Source of the DNA: SZUA-430 sp964646885
Lineage (GTDB): Bacteria; Pseudomonadota; Alphaproteobacteria; Micropepsales; Micropepsaceae
Length of the DNA stretch: 15,407 nt
NCBI GenBank assembly: GCA_964646885.1
Contig: CAZYFM010000082.1
Span: 1 to 15,407 of the forward strand
Direction of reading: 5' to 3'
The notes below the pieces were generated by a model that was not told where the DNA came from, did not search any database, and saw nothing but the letters and a program-made list of their open reading frames with translations. Of this stretch, positions 6,964 to 15,246 are shown in pieces (position 1 is the stretch's first letter; each line of letters starts with the position of its first letter). The position numbers and the translations under genes were made by a program.

Positions 6964-8126
6964 GTGCCGCGCTCGCCCATGAGGCACCGGGCGAAGGCCT
7001 GCCGTTCGCCGACATCGAGGGACGCGTGGCTGCCGTCGACGTTCCCGTGTCCCGCCACGACCTCGCGGCGATGGACCTGGTCATCGCGGCAGTCCACGAC
7101 CTCGTCATGTCCCCGGTTTATCGCGAGCGCGTCCTGTCCGGCGCCCCCGAGCTCGCGCGGGCGCCGATGCAGCCGGATTTCGGCCTGTTCTCTGGCTTCG
7201 ACTTCCACCTGACGCCGGAGGGGCCGCGCCTCATCGAGATCAACACCAATGCGGGCGGCGCCTTCTACGGCGCGCTGATGGATGACAGCCGGTATCGGCA
7301 GGGCGTGCCGGGCGCGCATCCGCTCGGCTACTGGTCCGAGCTCTTCGTGCGGCAGGTGCGCCACGAATGGTCGCTGGCCGGCAAGGGCGACCTTGGGACC
7401 GTCGCGATCATTGACGACCAGCCCGACCAGCAGTTCCTGCGCCTTGAGTTCCACCTTGCGGCGCGCGAGTTGCGCGCAGCCGGCATCAACGCCTTCCTCG
7501 CGGATCCGCGCGAGCTCTCGTTCCGCGACGGGCGCCTGATGAGGGGCAACACGCGCATCGACCTCGTCTACAATCGCCTGACAAGCTTTTCGCTCGAGCG
7601 CGCGGAAGATGCGCCCTTGCGCCAGGCGCTGGCATCAGGCGCCGCCTGGATCACGCCCGGCCCACGCGCGCACGCATTGCTCGCCTGCAAGGCCAACCTG
7701 TCCCTGATGGGAGACGATGCCTTTCTCGCAGCCGCGGGCCTCGACGGTCAGGCGCGCGAGGCGCTCCTGCGGGCCGTGCCGCGCACCGTGCTCATGACAC
7801 CGGAGAACCGGGCAGCACTCTGGGACCAGCGTTGCGACCTCTATTTCAAGCCGCTCAGCGGCTTCGGCTCGCGCGGCGTCTATGCCGGCTCCAAGCTGAC
7901 CCGCAAGACATGGGACGCAATGGCGGGCGAAGGTTCGGCCTACGTGGCACAGACGGAAGTGCCACCCTCGCGCGTGGCCGTGCCGGGTCATCCCGACATG
8001 CGCTGCGATGTGCGCACCTATGCCTACCAGGGGCGCGCCTTCATGCGTCTCGCACGGCTTTATCGCGGCCAGACCACGAATTTCCGCACGCCCGGCGGCG
8101 GCTTTGCGAGCGTGGTCGAAGCCTGA
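6960..8126 (+). CDS. ATP-grasp-like ligase of unknown substrate, coupled to arsR
   Basis: The 388-residue product has no signal peptide or membrane segment. Segments suggest an ATP-grasp-type fold: GPRLIEINTNAGG (88-100), DLVYNRLTSFSLE (201-213), a conserved-looking block PRAHALLACKANLSLM (235-250), the Lys/Gly-rich loop LYFKPLSGFGSRGV (294-307) of the kind that binds ATP phosphates, YVAQTEVPPSRV (328-339), CDVRTYAYQG (349-358) and TNFRTPGGGFASV (373-385). The family is a common uncharacterised proteobacterial protein. ATP-grasp enzymes usually join a carboxylate to an amine or thiol, so a peptide- or thiol-forming ligase is possible, but the substrate is unknown and the fold call rests on motif pattern. 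The ATG at 6960 is preferred over an upstream TTG at 6948 because it forms the ATGA overlap with the arsR stop, which also implies shared ArsR control. Confidence 0.6.
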   Translation: MSAALAHEAPGEGLPFADIEGRVAAVDVPVSRHDLAAMDLVIAAVHDLVMSPVYRERVLSGAPELARAPMQPDFGLFSGFDFHLTPEGPRLIEINTNAGGAFYGALMDDSRYRQGVPGAHPLGYWSELFVRQVRHEWSLAGKGDLGTVAIIDDQPDQQFLRLEFHLAARELRAAGINAFLADPRELSFRDGRLMRGNTRIDLVYNRLTSFSLERAEDAPLRQALASGAAWITPGPRAHALLACKANLSLMGDDAFLAAAGLDGQAREALLRAVPRTVLMTPENRAALWDQRCDLYFKPLSGFGSRGVYAGSKLTRKTWDAMAGEGSAYVAQTEVPPSRVAVPGHPDMRCDVRTYAYQGRAFMRLARLYRGQTTNFRTPGGGFASVVEA

Positions 8127-8130
8127 CGCT

Positions 8131-8140
8131 ACCCGCGGGT
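8131..8140. other. GC palindrome ACCCGCGGGT
   Basis: A perfect 10-bp palindrome (12 bp with flanking T/A) lies 4 bases after the stop of the ATP-grasp-like gene and 5 bases before the Crp/Fnr-type box. With no loop it is more likely a protein site or chance than a terminator. Confidence 0.2.
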
Positions 8141-8145
8141 AACAC

Positions 8146-8187
8146 TTGACCCACGTCAAGGCAGGGTGTGCGCTGGGCGCCTAGCGT
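8146..8187 (+). promoter_or_regulatory. Crp/Fnr-type box and class II promoter
   Basis: TTGACCCACGTCAA (8146-8159) is a perfect TTGAC-N4-GTCAA dyad, 16 bp with outer C/G, matching the Fnr/FixK/Anr recognition pattern. A TAGCGT hexamer at 8182-8187 can act as -10. If transcription starts at about 8194, the dyad centre falls at -41.5, the usual position for activation at class II promoters. This predicts activation of the HXXEE gene under low oxygen, or by another Crp/Fnr family member. Between them lies the near-palindrome CGCTGGGCGCCTAGCG (8171-8186). Confidence 0.65.
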
Positions 8188-8197
8188 GATCCTGCAA

Positions 8198-8204
8198 GGG
8201 AGGT
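8198..8204 (+). promoter_or_regulatory. Strong Shine-Dalgarno for the HXXEE gene
   Basis: GGGAGGT stands 5 bases before the ATG at 8210, one of the best ribosome-binding sites in the window. It decides the start over an upstream in-frame alternative codon at 8168. Confidence 0.8.
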
Positions 8205-8209
8205 GCAAG

Positions 8210-8647
8210 ATGAGCAGGTATCTCGGACAATGGACACTGGCCTGGTTCCTCGCATGCGCCGTGTTCGCGCTGCACATCGTTGACGAGGGGCTGAATGGCA
8301 CATTCGGCTTCTACAGCGATCTCGAGCGGCTGCTGACGCAGCTTCTGCCGTCGCTGAACATCACGCCGTTCAATTTCGATGTCTGGCTGATCAACATGTC
8401 CGGCACGCTCGTGGTGCTCTTCGCCCTGACACCGCTGGTCGCGGCGCATAACCCACTGATGGTGCCGGCGTCATGGGCCTTTGCCGCGTTCCTGACGGGC
8501 AATTCGGCGTTTCACCTCCTGATGTCTGCCGGACGCGGCGAGCTCGTCACCGGCGCCATCACCTCGCCGCTGATGCTCCTTGCGGGGCTTTTGCTGTTCG
8601 TTTCGACGGCCAGGGGAAAGGCAGAAGCAGCCGCCGGAGAGGCCTGA
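8210..8647 (+). CDS. HXXEE-type small membrane protein
   Basis: The 145-residue product has about four hydrophobic segments: ~8-24 (TLAWFLACAVFALHIVD), ~58-76 (WLINMSGTLVVLFALTPLV), ~85-104 (MVPASWAFAAFLTGNSAFHLL) and ~110-133 (LVTGAITSPLMLLAGLLLFVSTA), so it should sit in the inner membrane. The first ends in H22-I-V-D-E26, the H-x-x-(D/E)-E signature that names the HXXEE family, and a second histidine follows in GNSAFHLL; together they could bind a metal, but no function is known for the family to me. The start is fixed by a strong Shine-Dalgarno. The gene stands alone between the ATP-grasp-like gene and gyrA, with its own Crp/Fnr-type promoter, which points to a role under oxygen limitation. 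Confidence 0.75.
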   Translation: MSRYLGQWTLAWFLACAVFALHIVDEGLNGTFGFYSDLERLLTQLLPSLNITPFNFDVWLINMSGTLVVLFALTPLVAAHNPLMVPASWAFAAFLTGNSAFHLLMSAGRGELVTGAITSPLMLLAGLLLFVSTARGKAEAAAGEA

Positions 8648-8659
8648 AACGGGCCCGAT

Positions 8660-8683
8660 CCGCAGGCCGCGGCACCCCTGCGG
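8660..8683 (+). terminator. Hairpin after the HXXEE gene
   Basis: CCGCAGG and CCTGCGG pair in a perfect 7-bp stem over a 10-base loop, 12 bases after the stop codon. There is no T-tract, so termination is only plausible. Confidence 0.35.
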
Positions 8684-8736
8684 CGAAGCGTCCACAGGAG
8701 GGGCGGATTTTGGCAGGTTTCTGCACATGCAAACGC

Positions 8737-8803
8737 GGAAATTTCGCTTGAATTTCCTAGGCTTGGAAATGGAGAGCGGCTATTGTCCGGCCCTGTTTTC
8801 CAA
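8737..8803 (+). other. gyrA leader with four alternately pairing segments
   Basis: Four short segments can pair in sequence: GGAAATT (8737-8743) with AATTTCC (8751-8757); ATTTCC (8752-8757) with GGAAAT (8765-8770); and TTGGAAA (8763-8769) with TTTCCAA (8797-8803). Pairings 1:2 plus 3:4 exclude pairing 2:3. The last segment ends 17 bases before the gyrA start. The arrangement could be an RNA switch or a set of GGAAA protein half-sites; no T-tract follows, so any RNA effect would be on translation. I found no convincing -35/-10 pair for gyrA here. Confidence 0.3.
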
Positions 8804-8820
8804 CCTGACTGATCACCCCC

Positions 8821-11586
<2,766 letters not shown>

Positions 11587-11601
11587 CCGGGCGCCTGCCC
11601 A

Positions 11602-11621
11602 TTCCGGCACCTGATCCGGAA
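11602..11621 (+). terminator. Weak hairpin after gyrA
   Basis: TTCCGG and CCGGAA pair over an 8-base spacer, 15 bases after the gyrA stop. The stem is short and no T-tract follows, so it is only a candidate. Confidence 0.25.
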
Positions 11622-11640
11622 GCGCGCCTCGGGCGTAGAA

Positions 11641-11668
11641 CCTTCGCAGGATCGTTTCTGCGAAGGAG
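11641..11668 (+). promoter_or_regulatory. Perfect hairpin that covers the ribosome site of the next gene
   Basis: CCTTCGCAG (11641-11649) and CTGCGAAGG (11658-11666) form a perfect 9-bp stem with an 8-base loop. The right arm contains most of the Shine-Dalgarno AGGAG (11664-11668) of the exported protein starting at 11676. If the hairpin forms in the mRNA, ribosome access is blocked; in DNA the same dyad could be an operator or the end signal of gyrA. Confidence 0.5.
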
Positions 11669-11675
11669 ATTGCGC

Positions 11676-12116
11676 ATGTTCGTCAGGTCGCTCGCTGTCC
11701 TTGCTCTCGCCGCGGCAGCGATGGTGCCCCTCGTGGCGCAGGGCTCTGCTCCCCAGGTTACGGTTGCACCGGTGGCCGCGGAACCCCTGATCGGCCAATG
11801 GCGCGTGGACCTGACCGCGACGCCGGCAGAAGGAACCAGTGGCCGCTATTACACCGACATGGTGATTGAGTCCGTGCAGGGAGACCGCATCACCGGCAGC
11901 TTCTATGGCAGCCGCATGGAGAACGGGCGCATCAACCGAAGCTGGGGTGGGATCCGCTTTGCCTTCATCACGCGCGATGGCGGCGGTGGCGTCTATCACC
12001 ACTCGGGCGAGATGGTTGACGGGCGCCTCATTCGCGGACTGAGCCACGCCATTGATCGCGACTTCCTGTCTGTCTGGACGGCGCAACCCGGCACGATCGA
12101 AAAGCCGGCCTACTGA
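11676..12116 (+). CDS. Small exported protein of unknown function
   Basis: The 146-residue product starts with a signal peptide (MFVRSLAVLALAAAAMVPLVAQG, probable cleavage after an Ala or Gly near 21-25), so it is predicted to be periplasmic or secreted. The mature part is short strands and turns: IGQWRVDLTATP, RYYTDMVIESVQGDRITGSFYG, SWGGIRFAFITRDGGGGVYHHSGEM, GRLIRGLSHAID. The pattern of W/G-x-W near the start and repeated G-rich turns suggests a small beta-barrel or sandwich, but I recognise no family. No cysteines are seen, so it is not a lipoprotein. The ATG at 11676 is chosen over a TTG at 11670 because AGGAG lies 7 bases upstream of the ATG. That site is inside a hairpin. The gene is monocistronic in appearance, with gyrA 89 bases upstream and coaD 170 bases downstream. 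Confidence 0.75.
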   Translation: MFVRSLAVLALAAAAMVPLVAQGSAPQVTVAPVAAEPLIGQWRVDLTATPAEGTSGRYYTDMVIESVQGDRITGSFYGSRMENGRINRSWGGIRFAFITRDGGGGVYHHSGEMVDGRLIRGLSHAIDRDFLSVWTAQPGTIEKPAY

Positions 12117-12123
12117 AAGGCGC

Positions 12124-12154
12124 TCGCCCTGACGCCATCGGCAGGCAAGGGCGA
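12124..12154 (+). terminator. Nested hairpin after the exported-protein gene
   Basis: TCGCCCT (12124-12130) pairs with AGGGCGA (12148-12154), enclosing a small GCC-atc-GGC stem. It starts 8 bases after the stop codon. No T-tract follows, so it is a plausible but unproven terminator. Confidence 0.35.
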
Positions 12155-12172
12155 CGTCCCGCTGGCAATTAA

Positions 12173-12190
12173 CTCTCCGGTACCTGAGAG
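12173..12190. promoter_or_regulatory. 18-bp near-perfect palindrome upstream of coaD
   Basis: CTCTCCGGTACCTGAGAG equals its own reverse complement at 16 of 18 positions and lies about 100 bases before coaD, just after an AT-rich AATTAA. It looks like a dimeric protein site. No regulator can be named. Confidence 0.35.
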
Positions 12191-12223
12191 ACGTTGCGCT
12201 AACCCTGCGGGCAAAAACACGCG

Positions 12224-12251
12224 TTTCATCCGCGCAGACTCACATTATGAT
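12224..12251 (+). promoter_or_regulatory. Candidate promoter for coaD-queA-tgt
   Basis: TATGAT (12246-12251) is a good -10, with a poor -35 (TTTCAT at 12224-12229) 16 bases upstream, 35 bases before the coaD ATG. The weak -35 keeps the call tentative. Confidence 0.3.
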
Positions 12252-12286
12252 CGCCACCCAGTGCGCGCGCACGGGACAAGAACGAA

Positions 12287-12814
12287 ATGGCGAAACGAAC
12301 CGGACTCTACCCTGGCACCTTCGACCCGATCACGAACGGGCATCTCGACATCATCGCGCGCGGGGCAAAGCTCGTCGATCACCTGGTCATTGGCGTGGCC
12401 ATCAACGAGGCCAAGGGGCCTCTGTTCAATCTCGACGAGCGCGTCGAGATGGTCCGCCACGAGACCGCCAGGATCGCCAAGGCCGCCGGGGTCACGATCT
12501 CGGTCGAGCCGTTTGACATCCTGCTGATGCATTTTGCCGAGAAGGTCGGCGCCCAGACCATCATCCGCGGCCTGCGCGCGGTGTCCGACTTCGAATATGA
12601 GTTCCAGATGGTTGGCATGAACATGCAGCTCAACCGCGAGATCGAAACGGTGTTCCTCATGGCGGGCGCCGAGCACCAGGCCATTGCATCGCGCCTCGTC
12701 AAGGAAATCGCCTCCCTCGGCGGCGACATCTCGCACTTCACCTCGCCCTATGTGATGAAGCGCGTGCTGTCCAAGCTCGCCGAGCGCGGCATCAAGCCGG
12801 CGAAACGCAAATAG
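12287..12814 (+). CDS. coaD: Phosphopantetheine adenylyltransferase
   Basis: CoaD transfers AMP from ATP to 4'-phosphopantetheine, giving dephospho-CoA and pyrophosphate, the penultimate step of coenzyme A synthesis, in the cytoplasm. The nucleotidyltransferase motif is clear at the start: GLYPGTFDPITNGHLDII with T10-F-D and H18 (the T/HxGH site). Further family segments are FDILLMHFAEKVGAQTIIRGLRAVSDFEYEFQMVGMN and ETVFLMAGAEHQAIASRLVKEIASLGGDISHF. The 175 residues slightly exceed the E. coli protein (159), with a basic C-terminal tail (RGIKPAKRK). ATG at 12287 is the natural start directly before the motif; the ribosome site is weak. queA starts 7 bases after its stop, so the two are one transcript. 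Confidence 0.97.
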   Translation: MAKRTGLYPGTFDPITNGHLDIIARGAKLVDHLVIGVAINEAKGPLFNLDERVEMVRHETARIAKAAGVTISVEPFDILLMHFAEKVGAQTIIRGLRAVSDFEYEFQMVGMNMQLNREIETVFLMAGAEHQAIASRLVKEIASLGGDISHFTSPYVMKRVLSKLAERGIKPAKRK

Positions 12815-12821
12815 GCCCTTC

Positions 12822-13877
12822 TTGCGCGTTTCAGAATTCGATTTCGACCTGCCACAGGATCTCATCGCACTGCGGCCGGCCGTGCCGCGCGACTCCGCGC
12901 GACTGCTCGTGATCCACGAAGGCCGGCAGGACTTCACCGAGGCAACATTGCGGGACCTGCCGGGCCTGCTCGCACCCGGCGATCTCTGCATCTACAACGA
13001 CACGCGCGTGATCAGGGCCCAGCTCTTTGGCACACGGCCGGCGCGCGGGGACGCGGCCGAGGCCCGCGTGGAGATCACGCTGCACAAGCGCATCGATGCC
13101 GCGCACTGGGCCGCCTTTGCCAAGCCCGGCCGCAAGCTCAAGCCCGGGGACACGATCACCATCGCGGAAGACTTCAGCGCGACCGTCATCTCCAAGGACG
13201 ACAGCGGCGAGATCCGCCTGTCCTTCAACGTGGTGGGTCCGACCCTGGACAGCGCGGTGGCACGTCATGGCGTGATGCCGCTGCCGCCCTACATCGCCGG
13301 CAAGCGCGCTGCTGACGAGCGCGACTCCAGCGACTACCAGACCGTCTTCGCCCGCCAGGAAGGCGCCGTGGCCGCGCCGACAGCAGGGCTCCACTTCACG
13401 CCCGAACTCCTCACGGCGCTCGATGCGCGGGGCGTTGGGCGCGCCGGCGTCACGCTGCATGTGGGCGCGGGTACGTTCCTGCCCGTGAAGGCCGAAGACA
13501 CGCGCGAGCATGTCATGCATGCCGAATGGGGCGACATGCCTGCCGATACCGTCGAAGCGATCCGGACCGCGAAGGCCCGTGGGAACCGGGTGATGTGCGT
13601 GGGCACGACGAGCCTGCGCACGGTCGAGACGGCAAGCAATCCCGAACTCAGGCCCTGGTCCGGAGACACGCAGATCTTCATCACGCCCGGCTACGGTTTT
13701 CGTACGGCCGACATGCTCCTGACGAATTTCCACCTGCCGCGGTCGACATTGTTCATGCTGGTGTCGGCCTTCTGCGGCCTTGAGACCATGCGCGCGGCCT
13801 ACGCCCATGCTATTGAACGGCGCTTCCGCTTCTACTCCTATGGCGACGCCTGCCTCCTGATCCGGAGCAAGCCATGA
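12822..13877 (+). CDS. queA: S-adenosylmethionine:tRNA ribosyltransferase-isomerase
   Basis: QueA transfers and rearranges the ribosyl part of S-adenosylmethionine onto preQ1 in tRNA, forming epoxyqueuosine, after Tgt has inserted preQ1 at the wobble position. Family landmarks are FDFDLPQDLIALRPAVPRDSARLLV, CIYNDTRVIRAQLFG, the segment SSDYQTVFARQEGAVAAPTA, GLHFTPELL, TLHVGAGTFLPVK, MCVGTTSLRTVE, FITPGYGF and LLTNFHLPRSTLFMLVSAF, spanning the whole 351 residues (E. coli 356). The start is TTG at 12822, placing MRVSEFDFDLP at the usual family N-terminus; there is no better codon between it and coaD. Its ribosome site is poor, so coupling to coaD, 7 bases upstream, is likely. tgt follows after a 91-base spacer filled by a palindromic repeat. 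Confidence 0.97.
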   Translation: MRVSEFDFDLPQDLIALRPAVPRDSARLLVIHEGRQDFTEATLRDLPGLLAPGDLCIYNDTRVIRAQLFGTRPARGDAAEARVEITLHKRIDAAHWAAFAKPGRKLKPGDTITIAEDFSATVISKDDSGEIRLSFNVVGPTLDSAVARHGVMPLPPYIAGKRAADERDSSDYQTVFARQEGAVAAPTAGLHFTPELLTALDARGVGRAGVTLHVGAGTFLPVKAEDTREHVMHAEWGDMPADTVEAIRTAKARGNRVMCVGTTSLRTVETASNPELRPWSGDTQIFITPGYGFRTADMLLTNFHLPRSTLFMLVSAFCGLETMRAAYAHAIERRFRFYSYGDACLLIRSKP

Positions 13878-13883
13878 AGGTTT

Positions 13884-13960
13884 CCCTGGGAGCGCGGGCG
13901 TCCCGCCCGCTCTTGCTTACGAACGCAACAAGTGCGGGCGGGGAGCCCGCGCGCCCGGGG
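13884..13960. repeat. REP-like palindromic element between queA and tgt
   Basis: Arms 13884-13915 and 13929-13960 pair at 27 of 32 positions with no gaps around a 13-base loop. The core is GCGCGGGCGTCCCGCCCGC, itself dyad-like. GC-rich palindromes of this type recur between genes in many proteobacterial genomes. The right end merges into the Shine-Dalgarno GGAG of tgt (13959-13962), 6 bases before its ATG. It could act as an RNA-stability or attenuation structure inside the operon. Copy number elsewhere in the genome cannot be seen. Confidence 0.7.
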
Positions 13961-13968
13961 AGATAGAC

Positions 13969-15096
13969 ATGACCGACATCAGCTTCACTGTTTCCGCCAC
14001 CGACGGCGCCGCCCGCACGGGCCTGATCTCGACTGTGAAGGGCGAGATCCGCACGCCGGCCTTCATGCCGGTGGGAACGGCCGGCACGGTCAAGGCCATG
14101 CTGCCCGAGAGTGTGCGCGAAACAGGCGCCGACATCGTGCTCGGCAATACCTATCACCTGATGCTGCGCCCCTCGGCGGAGCGCGTCGCGCGCCTTGGCG
14201 GACTGCACCGCATGATGAACTGGTCGCGTCCGATCCTGACCGACTCCGGCGGCTTCCAGGTCATGTCGCTCGCGCAGCTGCGCAAGCTCGACGAGAACGG
14301 CGTCTCCTTCCAGTCGCACGTGGACGGCACGCAGTACCTGCTGACACCCGAGCGCTCCATGGAGATCCAGGCGCTGCTGGGCTCGGACATCCACATGGTG
14401 CTGGACGAATGCACGCCTTTTCCGGCGACCGAAAGGGAAGCCGAGACATCGATGGAGCTCTCCACGCGCTGGGCCAGGCGATCGAAGACCGCCTTCCGGG
14501 AAGCGCCGGGCCGTGCGCTGTTCGGCATTGTTCAGGGTAGCGTCTATCCACAGCTCCGCGAGCGCTCTGCCGTCGCCCTCCAGCAGATCGGGTTCCCCGG
14601 CTATGCCGTCGGCGGCCTGGCCGTTGGCGAAGGGCAGGAGCGCATGTTCGATGTACTCGACTTCACGGTACCCCACCTGCCGAAGGACCGGCCGCGCTAT
14701 CTCATGGGCGTGGGCAAACCCGGGGACATCATCGGCGCGGTGGCGCGCGGCATCGACATGTTCGATTGCGTGCTGCCCACGCGATCAGGTCGCAATGGCC
14801 AGGCCTTCACGAAGCGTGGTCCGGTCAACCTGCGCAATGCGCGGCACACGGACGATCCGCGGCCGCTGGAAGAGGGCTGCCGCTGCCCTGCCTGCCGCCA
14901 GTACTCGCGCGCCTACCTGCATCACCTCGTCAAGGCCGAGGAAATCCTGGCCTCGATGCTCATCACCTGGCACAACCTCACGCACTACCAGGACCTGATG
15001 CAGGGCCTGCGCGACGCCATCACCGCCGGCCGCCTCTCCCCCCACATCCAGTCCCTCACCACGACCTACGCCAGCGGCGACATCGATCCGCCATAG
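13969..15096 (+). CDS. tgt: tRNA-guanine transglycosylase
   Basis: Tgt exchanges guanine 34 in the GUN anticodons of Asp, Asn, His and Tyr tRNAs for preQ1, the step before QueA in queuosine synthesis, in the cytoplasm. The 375-residue product has the TIM-barrel signatures: GEIRTPAFMPVGTAGTVKAM, D92 in LTDSGGFQVMS (general acid/base), FGIVQGSVY, GYAVGGLAVGE, YLMGVGKP, and the nucleophile D266 in MFDCVLPTRSGRNGQAFT. The zinc site is complete: C304, C306, C309 and H335 (GCRCPAC ... TWHN). Length matches the bacterial enzyme (about 375). ATG at 13969 has GGAG 6 bases upstream. It is the last gene of the coaD-queA-tgt run and is followed by a large inverted repeat. Confidence 0.98.
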   Translation: MTDISFTVSATDGAARTGLISTVKGEIRTPAFMPVGTAGTVKAMLPESVRETGADIVLGNTYHLMLRPSAERVARLGGLHRMMNWSRPILTDSGGFQVMSLAQLRKLDENGVSFQSHVDGTQYLLTPERSMEIQALLGSDIHMVLDECTPFPATEREAETSMELSTRWARRSKTAFREAPGRALFGIVQGSVYPQLRERSAVALQQIGFPGYAVGGLAVGEGQERMFDVLDFTVPHLPKDRPRYLMGVGKPGDIIGAVARGIDMFDCVLPTRSGRNGQAFTKRGPVNLRNARHTDDPRPLEEGCRCPACRQYSRAYLHHLVKAEEILASMLITWHNLTHYQDLMQGLRDAITAGRLSPHIQSLTTTYASGDIDPP

Positions 15097-15105
15097 AAGA
15101 AGTGT

Positions 15106-15233
15106 TTCACGCGAAAGCGCGAACAGCAGCGAAACACGCGAAACTGTTTTGCATCCGTCATGGCCGATCTTAGTAAGTCGCACCAGAGAGACACACCTTC
15201 GCGTGTTTCGCGCCATTCGCGCCTTCGCGTGAA
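15106..15233. repeat. 128-bp interrupted inverted repeat after tgt
   Basis: Arms 15106-15142 and 15198-15233 are reverse complements with 31 matches and one gap, including perfect 10- and 14-base blocks (TTCACGCGAA and GCGAAACACGCGAA). The spacer is 55 bases. The motif CGCGAA recurs within each arm. It begins 9 bases after the tgt stop and separates tgt from the convergent partial gene, so it may double as a bidirectional terminator. The type resembles dispersed intergenic repeats whose frames read as short basic peptides. No transposase is nearby. Confidence 0.7.
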
Positions 15234-15246
15234 TCCGTTGTCAGCC

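Noticed and set aside
8168..8209. Earlier start for the HXXEE protein at 8168
   Set aside because: GGGAGGT is ideally spaced from the ATG at 8210, and the extended part would include the predicted promoter region.
12140..12250. Possible glycine riboswitch on the minus strand
   Set aside because: The minus strand has TCTCTCAGGTACCGGA, much like the 3' part of the glycine aptamer, but no matching 5' GGAGAG strand and no CCGAAGG core lie upstream, and no minus-strand gene follows. The match is explained by the 18-bp dyad.
12831..13808. A 325-codon minus-strand frame opposite queA, and similar ones opposite tgt and the serine hydrolase
   Set aside because: All are antisense to well-supported genes and show only codon-mirror composition without motifs.
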